DNA of 64,000 nt from the NCBI GenBank assembly GCA_029216955.1, contig JANAVB010009599.1:3484982-3548981 (forward strand), given 5' to 3'. Made by a program: the position numbers and the translations under genes. Each line of letters begins with the position of its first letter. The stretch's first letter is position 1. The stretch comes from Iris pallida (Eukaryota > Streptophyta > Magnoliopsida > Asparagales > Iridaceae). Positions 1 through 12,475 of the stretch are shown one piece after another. The notes below the pieces were generated by a model. The model was not told the origin of the DNA, searched no databases, and worked only from the letters and a program-made list of their open reading frames with translations.

Positions 1-2
1 GG

Positions 3-194
3 ACTCCACTCTATTGTGTTGCATGCAGCCTTCACGGCCACATAAAGAGTAATTATGGTCGATCTCAGGTGGAGACGCCTTCGATGGACGTGACAGACAG
101 GCCGCTCGTCCTCGACGCTTCTTCTCCTGGCGTAGCGTTAGAGGAGGGCGGCCCGGTGGGTGGACGTGGGGTTAGCATGGGTCGTCGGCGGTGA
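3..194 (+). pseudogene. LINE-I ORF1 C-terminal end (zinc knuckle)
   Basis: The frame that starts at base 3 encodes a CCHC-type knuckle at once (Cys-x2-Cys-x4-His-x4), but the fourth ligand is Tyr (codon TAT, one transition from TGT Cys). It continues as an acidic, Pro/Gly-rich tail and stops at TGA 192-194. In plant L1 elements ORF1 is an RNA-binding protein with a DUF4283 domain and a knuckle; the DUF4283 part would lie left of the window. The segment from 195 to 797 carries the degenerate ORF1-ORF2 linker, in the same frame as ORF2 from about 336. Confidence 0.65.
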
Positions 195-797
195 CGATCA
201 AGGCGTGAGAAGGGGAAGGGGACAAGGCAGGAGTGGAGGCGCGTTTAGGGGCGTGATGTTAGCAGTGGGTCTTCGCAGCCCGATTTGCGTTGGAGTGATG
301 GCAATCGTGCGAGTTTCGTTCTGCCATCCTAGCACGTGGGGGAGTCATCTTCGGGCCAGCTGGCTTTATGGTCGGATGATGGACGCCCCATACAGGTGGG
401 ATGCAGTGCTCCGGGCTATTGTTCGAATGGGCAGACGGGGCCTGAGCGGGGTATTCGTCCCATTGATTTACCGCACCTTCCTATTATTATTCATAGTCAG
501 CTGGGACAAGGAGTTATAGCGGCTGGTTCTAACACTGAAGAACACAGCTTGGTGGTGTGGGAGAAACCCGTCCTTGGACCTATCTCCGTTTGGGGTGACG
601 ATCCCTCTCTGGGCGATGATATGGTTTCTTTGCCTGAATATGGTACTTCTACTTTTCTTTTAGAGGGTCGAGAAGATGACTGGCAGGTGGTACCTTTCAA
701 AAAGGCGGCTGGTAAGCGAAGGAAGTCGTTGGCGCCTCAGTCGGATCGACTTCTTCGATCACATGCTTCCCGGGTTAGGCGGGACCCCAGAGGGTCC

Positions 798-3700
798 ATG
801 GTTAACTTTCTTATTTGGAATGTTCGGGGGACGACGAACAGATCCACTATATGCCGTCTCAGGTCCTTGTGTCGGACCAACTCTATACAGGTTCTTGCTA
901 TTATCGAGCCCAAGGTGATATCCTCTAAGCTCCTTTCTTATCAATTGAGGTTGGGTTTTGATGCTAGTTTTTGCAATAAAAAGGAAAATATTTGGTTTTT
1001 CAGCAAGTCGGGTTGTGGGCTCAACTGTATTGATTCCTGTGATCAGGCTATTATGGTACAGCTATCTTTGAGTTATTTTTCGGATCCGGTGCGGTTGTCT
1101 GTTGTTCATGGTGCAGGGACACGACAGGGGAGAAGGCGTCTTTGGCGGCACCTTTTGGACGTCCAAGCTAGGGACATTGTATTGCCCTGGGCTGTGGGCG
1201 GGGACTTCAATATCATCACTTCTCCGGACGAGAAATTTGGAGGCCGGCCTCCTGACTCACTGGCCATTGCAGACTTTCTCGACTTTCAGTTGGCTGTCGG
1301 GCTCTCTGATATCGGTTTCAGAGGAAGCACATTTACTTGGGTGAATGGTCAGTCTGGTATGGATCGGCAGGGGTCCCGCCTTGATCGTATGCTCGCGACG
1401 GGTAGTTGGTTGGATAGGGTCCAGGTATCCTGCGAGCACCTTAATCGGGCAGAATCTGATCATGCTCCACTATTGATTTTATGTCAGCCAGCCTCCTCCC
1501 TACAGCATCGAGGTTTTCGATTCCTCGACTTTTGGACGTCTCATCCTGAGTTCCTCTCGGTGGTTGCCCGGGCGTAGGGATCTTGTTGGCATTATGATGC
1601 TTTTGAGCGGCTGGGCATGCGCTTGCGGACGACGGGGCATGTTCTGGCCGGATGGATCAGATCTACCTTCGGAGACGTTTTCCAGGAGGCCCGTCAGGTA
1701 GAGGACATTGCCTTGGCGGCGGACTATGATCTTCATCCTTCGGAGAGGGGAAGGGCTTCCTGGATGGAGGCTGTCGCCAGACTAAAGCAAAAGGTCCAGG
1801 TTGAGGAGTCTTTTTGGAAACAAAAGGCCAGATTGAAGTGGGACCTGGAAGGTGATAAGAATACTCATTTTTTCCATGCATGCACCAGGAGCAGGTAGAG
1901 AAAGGCGGTTATTCAGAAAATTATTCGTGCGGATGGTTCAGAAACAGGTTCTGATACGGATGTGGCGGCGGAGGCTTCTTTATTCTATTCTAAGCTGTTC
2001 CAGGCTGAGCCTATTTCAGATGATGATGTCTTCCTCAATGTCATCCCTAGCATCGTTTCTGTGGAGGACAATTTTGATCTTGTCCGTTGTCCAGAGAGAT
2101 CGAAGTTGTTGGAGATTGTTCGTGGGATGGACCCGTCTAGTGGTGCCGGGCCGGATGGATTTTCTGGGAGATTCTTCTCATCTTGTTGGGATATTATCGC
2201 TGCTGACGTAGAGGAAGCCATTGGCTCCTTTTTCTTGGGTGCCCGCCTTCCGGTTTCCATTTCCGATACTTTCTTATTCCTTATCCCCAAAGTCAAGCAC
2301 CCGAGGAATCTTTCAGATTTCTGTCCTATTAGTCTTTGTAATTTCTGTAACAAGATTATTTCGAAGATTCTTGCTTGCAGGTTACGGGACTTTCTTCCCA
2401 AAATCATTTCTCCGGAGCAAAGTGCTTTTGTTAAAGGAAGAGAGACTGTTGACAATATCATCATTGCCCAGGATATGGTGGCATCTATGAGGGAGTCCAA
2501 TCATGGTGGCAACGTTGCAATCAAGCTTGACATGTAGAAAGCTTATGATAGAGTTAATTGGCATTTCCTTCTGCGTGTTCTTCGGAGATTTGGCTTCAAT
2601 GAAGTCTTCTGTGATATTATTTATCGTCTCCTGGCGGACACCTGGTATGCGGTTCTTCTGAATGGCGCTCCTACTGACTTCTTTTCGGCGTCTAGAGGGA
2701 TCCGTCAGGGGGACCCTCTCTCTCCCGCTCTCTTCATTATTGCCGCGGAGGTACTTTCCCGGAATCTCAAGCTTCTTCAAGACTCTAATCGGAGATCTTC
2801 TTTTCATACTTCGATTGGGGGTTCGCGTATCTCGTACCTGGCCTATGCGAATGATGTACGTATCTTCACTTCGGGGGATATTACGGGATTGCGTGCTCTT
2901 CAGCAGGTGTTGCATCGTTATGAGGCTGTATCAGGTCAAAAGATTAATTATTCCAAATCTGTATTTTATACTGTGACTCCATTGGCTGAGGCTCGTGCTC
3001 GGACTATCTCTACTCTTTTTAGATTTTGCACTGGTTCTCTCCCACTTTCTTATTTGGGCTGTCCTTTAACGTGCGGGAGACGGAATACGGGGATGTTCAG
3101 CTATTTGCTTGATAAAATTATATCGAAGCTGACGGGATGGCAAACAAGATACTATCTCCTGGGGGTAAGCTGGTTCTTATTAAAAATGTTCTCACATCTA
3201 TCCCTATGTATACGTTGGCAGCTTGTTGCCCACCTCGGGCAATTATCAGGGCGATTGAGAGGATGTTTGCTACTTTCTTTTGGGGTAGCAAGGATGGTGT
3301 TGCTAAGAGGAGTTGGTTGGCGTGGCGTTTCGTTACTCGGACTAAGTCTGAAGGGGGTCTTGGGATCAAGTGTCTTATTGATATTATGGATGCTTTCTCT
3401 ATGAAATTATGGTGGAAGTTGCGTCATGGGAAGGGGCTTTGGGTGGAGTTCCTTAAATCGAAATATTTTCGTCTGCGTCATCCATGCGAAGCATTCCTGA
3501 CTTCTAAGTGTTCTTCCATTTGGCGACGAATTTTACGGGGGAGGAAATTGGCGGAACCGCATATTTTATTCAGACTTGGCTGTGGAGAGGGCTCAGCGAG
3601 GTGCGAAGCGTGGATTCCGGGGGGTTTCAGGCTGCGTAGCGTTGCTGTTCTGACGGACGAGGGTGTGATTATAGGGGTCAGGCGCGGAACGGGGAGACGG

Positions 3701-4161
3701 GCTCGGGTGCGATTGCGAGCCCAGGCGTTGGCGCCTGCCGTATCTGGCCATGCGGGCCAGTCTTCGGCCAGCACGGGGGACCGACATGGGGGGGCGGGTG
3801 CTGATCCGTCGCAGCGTCGAGCTCACCCCTCGGGGCAGGTACCACCTGGTGGTGGATTCAGAAAGCTTCGGCGGTCGGCCAGATTGGCCGAGAGGATGGT
3901 GCTTCATCCTCATCGACCGGTGATTGTGAGGGTCCTATCGGATAGGGGGAGGAAGATCCGGGATTCTAGGGCGAGGAACTCTGACAATGGCGGTCCTGAT
4001 ATCCGATCGTTCTGGACCGTCACGGACTGGTATTTGCCTTTGATCTCGAAGCAGTTCGGGGATGAGGCAGCGCGGTGTCTCAGTGCGGCTAATCTGAATT
4101 GAACTTTGATTCCTGATTCCTTTGTTTGGGGCGAGCGACAAGGATCCTTCTCTCTGGCAGC
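798..4161 (+). pseudogene. LINE-I ORF2: endonuclease and reverse transcriptase
   Basis: The start is ATG 798, just before the WNVRG motif that opens the APE-type endonuclease. Further endonuclease motifs are EPK, GDFN (about 1200), FTW, RLDRML and SDHAPL (about 1455). The RT follows in the same frame: PDGFSG (about 2150), a degraded P-SLCN motif, FVKGR (about 2430), KAYDRV (about 2540) and GIRQGDPLSP (about 2700). The catalytic box reads YAND instead of YADD (about 2846), so the first Asp is lost. In-frame stops occur at 1575, 1896 and 2535, and a small indel near 3137 moves the frame from 3 to 2. The tail continues to the Tek-1 insertion. The protein would nick target DNA and reverse-transcribe LINE RNA; this copy cannot. 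Confidence 0.88.
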
Positions 4162-5883
4162 TGTCATGCCCTGATTCGGGGAATCGCTCGCTTTGCTTCG
4201 ATTCACGCCGAATCGATCGTCCTCGCTAAGGCGTGATGCCGTACAAGTCTGGAGTTGCACTTGTACAAGGCTAGAAGATACATATTTATATCACTTAGAA
4301 ACATTTAAAAAATAAGCCACAGTTGCGGAAACATCGAGACACAATATAGGAAGAAGAAATACTCATTTTATTCATAATTGTAGTCAGAATACAACTTTTC
4401 TCGATAATATTTGAAATGCCATTTCGGCTACATTGATTCATAAAAAGAAGTACAACTGATAGGCTGCCATGAAATAATTTCCCGTTCCATACATCATGCC
4501 CCTTTAGTACTTTGAAATATAAGCAGCTATCTTTGAAAACTCCGTAATACTTTGTGCGTCTTTTAGGGAAAACAACTTGAAAGGAAACAGCAGTTCAGAA
4601 AGCTTTAATTTGGACGTGCGCCTGAGCCTTCTCCAGTACCTGTGGAGGAGGGGTCAGCACATTATAACAATGCGCTGGTGAGCCCCGTTGGCCCACTCAG
4701 CTAAACCAACATTTTTATTAATGACAAGCATTTTAAAGATATAAACTTATTAGGGACAGGCAACATTCAGAGTAATTCACAATAAATGCAACATGGAATA
4801 AACCATGTTTACTTTACCATTGGCCGAATCCAGCTTTCCTGCATAAGATACAGGATAATAATAATATACATACCACCCCTGCATAAGACATTGATTAGCA
4901 TACATCCTTACAACATGACCACTGGTGGTTGTGCACCATGTCGACGTGCCATATAGGACTTCATATTGGTATGCGGTTGACCATTCACCAGGTTGCGAGC
5001 CCGAATGAAGGTTCCGATACCGTGCTACCAAAGCACTAATTCCTCCTAGGCCGACTCGATCCCACCGCCGCAGGTACCGTTCGAGGAAATCCTTGTATAC
5101 AAGTACGTCTATGGTCATGCGAATGTGTGTCCGACTCGATAAACATTGTGTGCATAGAATATTAAGTACTAAGCAAACATGTTTATTCCCAACATTTTAT
5201 ATCTCATCATCATAGGCATCAATTATCTCAATTCAATGTTCAAGCGACAAGCACAATCTTAACGTTGTTCATAGTGTAATCATTTCTTTCAATGTTCATG
5301 GGACTAGCATTCATTTCAATGTTCAATGTTCAATCTCTAGCTTCTTAGTGGTATTGACTTGTGGCATTTAGCAACTTGATATCGATCAACGGATGTTGCA
5401 AGACAATTATTTAGTTGGCATGAAGGAATAGCGAGAGGGACAATACCACCACAGAGATCCACACTCACCAAATTAGAGAATCGTCGAGAGAGAGAGGAAC
5501 ACTTGTACGCTTAGCCTTCCGTCACGCGTCAGTCTGCATTGGCACCAAAAGTTTGGTTAATAATCCATCTCGTTGTGTTCTCTTCTCTGAGAATTCTCAA
5601 GAATGAATGCTATGCAAATCGATGAAAACGGGCAAGAATCAAATCATCGAAAATCGTTCAGAAAAGCATCCATCAAAACCAAGCAGCAAAACCAGCAGCA
5701 AAACATCCAGAGAAAACTCTTGGACGCATTTCAAGAGAAACCAATCCATTAGTTGGAAAGGTTCTTATGCACTTGTCCGTGATCGATTCGGTGCCGACGG
5801 TAAGTTTTCCCAATACTCGGTTCCGACCGAGTTAGCCAAGCCACAAGCCTTACATAGTGAACCGCTAGGAGCGGGACACTACA
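4162..5883 (-). repeat. Tek-1 3' LTR (1722 bp)
   Basis: The repeat begins TGTCATGCC and ends CACTACA on the plus strand and matches the copy at 10728-12475. It is 26 bases shorter, because the right copy has an extra unit of the TTCAATGTTC..ACTAGCATT repeat near 11880. Just inside the element (5905-5918) lies the TTCGTCCTCGAAA block that precedes 3' LTRs in many plant Tekay elements. Small hairpins lie at 4173-4185 and 4199-4215, and a 26-base stem-loop at 4241-4266. Confidence 0.95.
4777..5118 (-). other. ORF inside the Tek-1 3' LTR (113 codons)
   Basis: An open frame on the element's sense strand encodes a Tyr- and Trp-rich peptide starting MTIDVLVYKDFLERYLRRW. I do not recognise it. In the other LTR the same frame (11684 to 11457) is cut to 75 codons by one C-to-T change (CAA to TAA). 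It could be a captured host exon, an unannotated LTR ORF, or chance. Codon-level selection cannot be judged from two copies. Confidence 0.4.
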
Positions 5884-5919
5884 TAATATACCACTAAGAA
5901 AAAGTTTCGTCCTCGAAAC

Positions 5920-8900
5920 TTAAAGTAAGAGTCCTACCTCAAAATTATCAAACAACGAAGGGTATTTCACCCGCATCTCTTCCTCTAATTCCTATGTCGA
6001 CTCCTCTACAGCATGGTTCCGCCACAGCACGTTGACCAGGGATACTGTCCGATTCCGCAAAACTTTCTCTTTCCTGTCCAAAATTTGGACAGGCTCTTCA
6101 GTGTAGGATAGGTCAGCACTCAGCTGTAGCTGATCGAAATTCACTACATGGCTTGGATCATGCACGTACTTCCGTAGTTGAGATACATGGAAGACATCGT
6201 GCACATCAGCCAGAGCCGGAGGTAGTGCAAGTCGATAAGCCACTGAGGCTACCTTCTCCAAAATCTCGAAGGGTCCAACGAATCTCGGGCTTAGCTTTCA
6301 TTTTATTCCAAACCGTATCACACCTCGCATGGGTATGACCTTCAAGAAGACATGATCTCCTGCCGCAAATTCCAAAGGTCGTCGATGTACGTCCGCATAA
6401 CTCTTCTGTCGACTTTGAGCAACTCTAAGTCTTTCTCGAATTAAGCGAACTTTCTCGACGGCCTGTTCCACAAGTTCTTGTCCGAGCACTTGCCGTTCAC
6501 CGACTTCATCCCAGCATATCGGTGATCGACATTTCCGTCCATATAAGGCTTCGTACGGGACCATTTGGATACTTGCCTGATAACTGTTGTTATAGGCAAA
6601 CTCTGCTAGTGCGAGATGTGCGTCCCAATTTGTCTTCGAATCGAGCACGTACAATCTCAACATATCTTCAAGAATCTGGTTTACCCTCTCTGTCTGACCA
6701 TCAGTCTGCGGATGGTAAGCTGTACCGAAGTTCAACTTTGTGCCCATAGCCGAGTGCAGACTTATCCAAAATCGCGACAAGAATCTCCCGTCTCTATCCG
6801 ATACTATAGAAGCTGGCACCCCATGCAATCGGACAATTTCGTTTATGTAGATCTGAGCCAACCGTTCTACTCCCCATGTAACTTTTATTGGAATAAAATG
6901 TGCCGACTTGGTTAATCTATCCACGATAACCCAAATCGCATCATTTCCCTTCTGAGTTCTTGGCAAGCCGACGATAAAATCCATACAGATATTATCCCAC
7001 TTCTACAGTGGAATAGCTAAATTTTGTAGTTCTCCGTCTGGCCGTTGATGTTCGGCCTTCACACGCTGACAATCCATGCATTGTGACACGAATAGCGCCA
7101 CATCCTTCTTCATGCCATGTCACCAAAATGTGGTGCGTAAATCTTTATACATTTTCGTGCTTCCCGGATGCAAGGAATACTTTACGAAATGAGCCTCGGT
7201 CAGTATTTCCTTCCTGATATTCTCATCCTTAGGGACGCATAATCTCCCCTTGACACGAATAGTGTCATCTTCAACGGTAAAGTCCGACGCCTTTCCTGCT
7301 AGAATCAACTCGCGTATCTTCTGCAGAAACGGGTCATCCTTCTGAGCAATCCTAATCCTTCCCTGGAGACTCGGCTCAAGTTGCAACTGAGCCAACTGCA
7401 CATTCTGCGGACGAATCCTAAACTCGATGCCCATCTCTTCAAGATCTCGTAGTACCTCCTTTGCTATTGTTAGGGACCCAACAAATTTCCGACTCAAGGC
7501 ATCAGCTACCACATTTCCTTTATCCGGCGTGTAGGAGATTGTCAAGTCATAATCCTTGCTCAATTCTAACCAACGCCGCTGCCTCAAATTCAATTCTTTC
7601 TGTGTGAATATATATTTCAGGCTCTTGTGATCCGTGAAGATCTCGCAGGACACACCATAGAGATAGTGTCGCCACAATTTCAACGCGAACACAATCGCCG
7701 CCAGTTCCAAATCTTGTGTTGGGTAATTCTTCTCATGCTGTTTGAGTTGTCTCGAAGCATAAGATATTGTCTTCCCACGTTGCATGAGAACATATCCCAA
7801 CCCAAGTCCTGATGCGTCACTGTAGATCTGAAATCCCTCGGAGCCTTCCGGAAGTGCTAAAATTGGAGCTGTGACGAGCCGCTGCTTGAGTTCTTGGAAG
7901 CTACTCTCACAGTCGTCAGTCCACTTAAATACGACTCCCTTCTGAGTTAGGCGAGTCAAAGGCGACGCGATTCTCGAAAAGTCTTTCACAAATCTACGGT
8001 AGTATCCGGCTAAACCAAGAAAACTCCGTATTTCACTAGCTGATGCAGGCTGCTTCCAGTCCACGACTGCCTCAATCTTCTTTGGGTCAACGGCAACACC
8101 TTCTGCCAAAACAACATGTCCTAGGAACGACACGCTGTTCATCCAAAACTCGCACTTACTTAGCTTTGCATAGAGCTGGTTGTCCCGCAGCGTCTGAAGT
8201 ACTTCTCTCAAGTGCTCGACATGAGTCTCCCTGTCCTTTGAGTAGATCAAGATGTCATCGATGAACACAACAACAAACTTGTCTAAGAATGGTCGAAACA
8301 CTCTATTCATTAAATCCATAAAGGCTGCTGGAGCATTGGTCAAGCCGAATGGCATGACCAAAAGCTCATAATGTCCGTATCTTGTACGGAATGCTGACTT
8401 AGGAACATCTTCGGGTCTGATCTTCAACTGATGGTATCCTGAACGAAGATTAATTTTTGAAAACACGGTCGCCCCTTGTAGCTGATCGAATAGATCATCT
8501 ATCCTTGGCAAAGGATACTTGTTACGGATGGTTGCCTTATTCAGTTCTCTGTAATCGATGCATAGCCGCATCGTTCCATCCTTCTTCTTTACAAACAGCA
8601 CTGGAGCTCTCCATGGAGATACACTTGGGTGAATGTATCCCCGGTCTAATAATTCTTGTAGCTGCACCTTTAGTTCCTTCAATTCTGTCGGAGCCATCCT
8701 GTACGGCGCCTTAGATATCGGACGAGTATCCGGAAAGGTGTCAATTGTGAACTCAATTTCTCTATCCGGCGGCATCCCAGGTATCTCGTCCGGAAACACA
8801 TCGGGAAACTCTGCCACAATTTCGGTCTGATTTGAGCCTACACTCTTCATTCGAGAGTCTTGGACAGAAGCGAGAAAGCCTTCACACCCCGAGTACAACA

Positions 8901-9366
8901 TGTGCCTTGCTGTAACTGCCGATATTACCATAGGTCCTTGGAACGCCGAACCGCACGAGTAAGAAAATTCTGTTTCTCCAGGTAGGCGAAACACAACTCT
9001 CTTATCCGTACAGTCGATCGTTGCATGACAGGCGCTGAGCCAGTCCATTCCCAATATGATATCGTACTCTTTGATGTCGAGTACAATTGCGTCCAAAGAT
9101 AAAGTTTTGCCTCCAATCTTGATGTAGCCGTCCCTGCAAATCAAAGTTGCAGGCATATCTACTCCCGAAGGAGTACTAACACACAAAGCTGTCTTTAATT
9201 GAGTCATACAAATTTTATTTTCCGTTGCAAAATTAGAAGAGATAAAGCAATGAGTAGCACCAGAATCAAAAAGTACTCTTGCAGGTATGCCTTTGTACAG
9301 CAACATACCTGTTATAACATTCTCTGCGGTCTGGGCCTCTGCCTGAGTCAAGGCATAAACCCTTGC
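5920..9366 (-). pseudogene. pol: Tek-1 pol: protease, RT, RNase H, integrase, chromodomain
   Basis: The frame continues directly from gag. The protease has LFDSGATH (about 9255). The RT has [13 protein letters not shown], where the family has Asp in place of that Asn (motif A catalytic residue lost), and FIDDILIYS intact. RNase H shows [10 protein letters not shown] and TDHKSL. The integrase has an H-H-C-C finger across a stop at 7120-7122, MDFIVGLP, IVSDRDGRF and the Glu in QTERVNQ. A C-terminal chromodomain-like segment ends near KYPSLF. Further stops lie at 7003, 6298 and 5992; the natural end is TAA 5920-5922. With no frameshift in over 4.6 kb of gag-pol, the loss of function is recent and due to point mutation. 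Confidence 0.93.
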
Positions 9367-9369
9367 TTA

Positions 9370-10551
9370 CCCACCTTGTTGTTGATTCGGTGCATTCCCG
9401 GTTGGAGCTGGCAAGGCTGGTGGCGCTTGGCCACGATTTTGGTTGTTATGTTGGCCCCGGTTCTGATTATTGTTATGCCCACGATACTGATTGTTTCCTC
9501 TGCCTCTACAGTCAACTGCCCTGTGGCCTATACCTCCATATTTGAAACATCCAGCACGACAGTCCTCAGTCTTGTGCCCCCACCTGTTGCATTTATTACA
9601 ACGTGGCAACTGCTGCTGAGGTCCCTTGTTATCCCCTATGTTGTGATGCTTAGGTGCGTCATTTCTTCCCGTCGACCAAGGTCATTTCTGGTTATTGCCT
9701 TGGTAGTTCTGTGTCGTCCCACGACTAGTCGATCGATGAAATCTCTCCATCTCGAGAGCTGTTTCGTACGCCTCTCTGTATGATGTACACTTTCGACTTA
9801 GAACATCCCATTCCAAGCCCTCATTCAAGCCTTATATAAATCTTCCTCGCTTGGCATCGTCATTCGGTACCATGTACCCAGCGAATGCGACTCTCTTCAA
9901 AAACTCTGTCTCGTAGTCAAGCACTGACATACTGCCCTGTCGAAGTGCGATGAACTCATTCTCTTTTTGTTGACGGACAGCAGGTGGGATGAATTGGGTA
10001 ATGAAAGCCTGCTTGAAGGTCTCCCAAGACATCTTCATATCCTGACTATTTCCGCAAAGTGCATGTCTCTGCGAAATCCACCATTCCTGGGCCTTGAGGC
10101 GAAGTTGTACAGCGGCACACTCCACTCTCTTACTGCCCTGAATCTCTAACATTCGGAAATAGCCCTCCAGTGTGTTCAAGAAGCCCATCACCTCATCTGG
10201 CTCCTCTTTCCCATTAAATTCAGGCGGATCGCAACTTTTAAATTCAGAGAACTTGAAGCTCGTCCTCTTCCGTGTCGGCGTCTCAGCTTTCTCTGTCGGC
10301 ACTTCCACGGTCTCGGTTGTTGCGGCCTTTGCAGAAATATTAGAATCGGCCGTCAACTTGGTGACAATCTGAGTCAGACTATCAACTTGCTTTTGTTGAG
10401 CATCCAGCTGCTCCTGAAACTGATACTGAAGCTGCTCCTGAAGCGCGCGATGTTGAGCTTCGCTCTGCTTCCTTTGAGCCTCCATTTGCTTAATCAGTTT
10501 CTCAATCGGGTCCGACGATGAATTCGCCTTTGAGCTATCACCCTTAGTCAT
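9370..10551 (-). pseudogene. gag: Tek-1 gag (capsid and zinc knuckles)
   Basis: ATG 10551 (MTKGDSS) is preferred over the in-frame codon ten residues upstream because related Gag proteins start this way. There is a Gln-rich coiled-coil N-terminus, then a Retrotrans_gag domain (PPEFNGKEEPDEV, then LKAQEWW, about residues 95-230), then two CCHC knuckles. The first, CNKCNRWGHKTEDC, is complete. The second has Tyr in place of its second Cys. In-frame stops at 9829-9831 (TAA) and 9682-9684 (TGA) break it, and TAA 9367-9369 separates it from pol; all can arise by C-to-T change from CAA, CGA or TGG. Gag would form the cytoplasmic particle and bind element RNA. Confidence 0.9.
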
Positions 10552-10712
10552 TCTACAACAAAGAAATAATTCCATTAGCACTCATAAAATATTTATGGGC
10601 TTATTGTATGGAACATTATTTCATGCCAGCGCTATCGACACCATCAATCGAGAAAATTTGCATCAAGACTTCCTTTTAAAAATATTTTTGAAATCCGAGG
10701 ATTCTAAACCGT

Positions 10713-10724
10713 GCTCTGATACCA
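10713..10724 (-). other. Tek-1 primer-binding site
   Basis: On the minus strand this reads TGGTATCAGAGC, the usual complement of the 3' end of plant initiator-Met tRNA. It lies three bases from the 5' LTR. Confidence 0.95.
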
Positions 10725-10727
10725 ACT

Positions 10728-12475
10728 TGTCACGTCCCGATTCGGGGAATCGCTCGCTTTGCTTCGATTCACACCGAATCGATCGTCCTCGCTAAGGCGT
10801 GATGCCGTACAAGTCTGGAGTTGCACTTGTACAAGGCTAGAACATACACATTTATATCACTTAGAAACATTTGAAAAATAAGCCACAGTTGCGAAAACAT
10901 CGAGACACAATATAGGAAGAAGAAATACTCATTTTATTCATAATTGTAGTCAGAATACAACTTTTCTCGATAATATTTGAAATGTCATTTCGGCTACATT
11001 GATTCATGAAAAGAAGTACAACTGATAGGCTGCCATGAAATAATTTCCCGTTCCATACATCATGCCCCTTTAGTACTTTGAAATATAAGCAGCTATCTTT
11101 GAAAACTCCGCAATACTTTGTGCGTCCTTTAGGGAAAACAACTTGAAAGGAAACAGCAGTTCAGAAAGCTTTAATTCGGACGTGCGCCTGAGCCTTCTCC
11201 AGTACCTGTGGAGGAGGGGTCAGCACATTATAACAATGCGCTGGTGAGCCCCGTTGGCCCACTCAGCTAAACCAACATTTTTATTAATGACAAGCATTTT
11301 AAAGATATGAACTTATTAGGGACAGGCAACATTCAGAGTAATTCACAATAAATGCAACATGGAATAAACCATGTTTACTTTACCATTGGCCGAATCCAGC
11401 TTTCCTGCATAAGATACAGGATAATAATAATATACTTACCGCCCCTGCATAAGACATTAATTAGCATACATCCTTACAACATGACCACTGGTGGTTGTGC
11501 ACCATGTCGACGTGCCATATAGGACTTCATATTGGTATGCGGTTGACCATTCACCAGGTTGCGAGCCCGAATGAAGGTTCCGATACCGTGCTACCAAAGC
11601 ACTAATTCCTCCTAGGCCGACTCGATCCCACCGCCGCAGGTACCGTTCGAGGAAATCCTTGTATACAAGTACGTCTATGGTCATGCGAATGTGTGTCCGA
11701 CTCGATAAATATTGTGTGCATAGAATATTAAGTACTAAGCAAACATGTTTATTCCCAACATTTCATATCTTATCATCATAGGCATCAATTATCTCAATTC
11801 AATGTTCAAGCGACAAGCACAATCTCAACGTTGTTCATAGTGTAATCATTTCTTTCAATGTTCATGGGACTAGCATTTATTTCAATGTTCTATGGACTAG
11901 CATTCATTTCAATGTTCAATGTTCAATCTCTAGCTTCTTAGTGGTATTGACTTGTGGCATTTAGCAACTTGATATCGATCAACGGATGTTGCAAGACAAT
12001 TATTTAGTTGGCATGAAGGAATAGAGAGAGGGACAATACCACCACAGAGATCCACACTCACCAAATTAAAGAATCGTCGAGAGAGAGAGGAACACTTGTA
12101 CGCTTAGCCTTCCGTCACGCGTCAGTCTGCATTGGCACCAAAAGTTTGGTTAATAATCCATCTCGTTGTGTTCTCTTCTCTCAGAATTCTCAAGAATGAA
12201 TGCTATGCAAATCGATAAAAACGGGCAAGAATCAAATCATCGAAAATCGTTCAGAAAAGCATCCATCAAAACCAAGCAGCAAAACCAGCAACAAAACATC
12301 CAGAGAAACTCTTGGACGCATTTCAAGAGAAACCAATCCATTAGTTGGAAAGGTTCTTATGCACTTGTCCGTGATCGATTCGGTGCCGACGGTAAGTTTC
12401 CCCAATACTCGGTTCCGACCGAGTTAGCCAAGCCACAAGCCTTACATAGTGAACCGCTAGGAGCGGGACACTACA
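10728..12475 (-). repeat. Tek-1 5' LTR (1748 bp)
   Basis: This is the partner of the left LTR, beginning TGTCACGTCC and ending CACTACA, followed by the TSD copy GCAGC at 12476-12480. On the element's own strand it should carry the promoter and U5. The U5 end holds the stem-loop 10807-10832 and a terminal hairpin 10739-10751 next to the primer-binding site. Confidence 0.95.

Larger units (their letters stand above)
4162..12475 (-). mobile_element. Tekay/Del-type Ty3/gypsy retrotransposon (Tek-1)
   Basis: This 8.3-kb element has two long LTRs starting TG and ending CA, the perfect 5-bp TSD GCAGC, and a primer-binding site complementary to the 3' end of initiator-Met tRNA. A single gag-pol frame runs in the order gag, CCHC, protease, RT, RNase H, integrase, chromodomain. 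The FIDD box in RT and a C-terminal domain of the PVQILDR...VLWRNH type point to the Tekay (Del) chromovirus clade. The frame holds seven nonsense codons but no frameshift. The two LTRs are very similar, which suggests a fairly recent insertion, younger than LINE-I. Confidence 0.93.
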
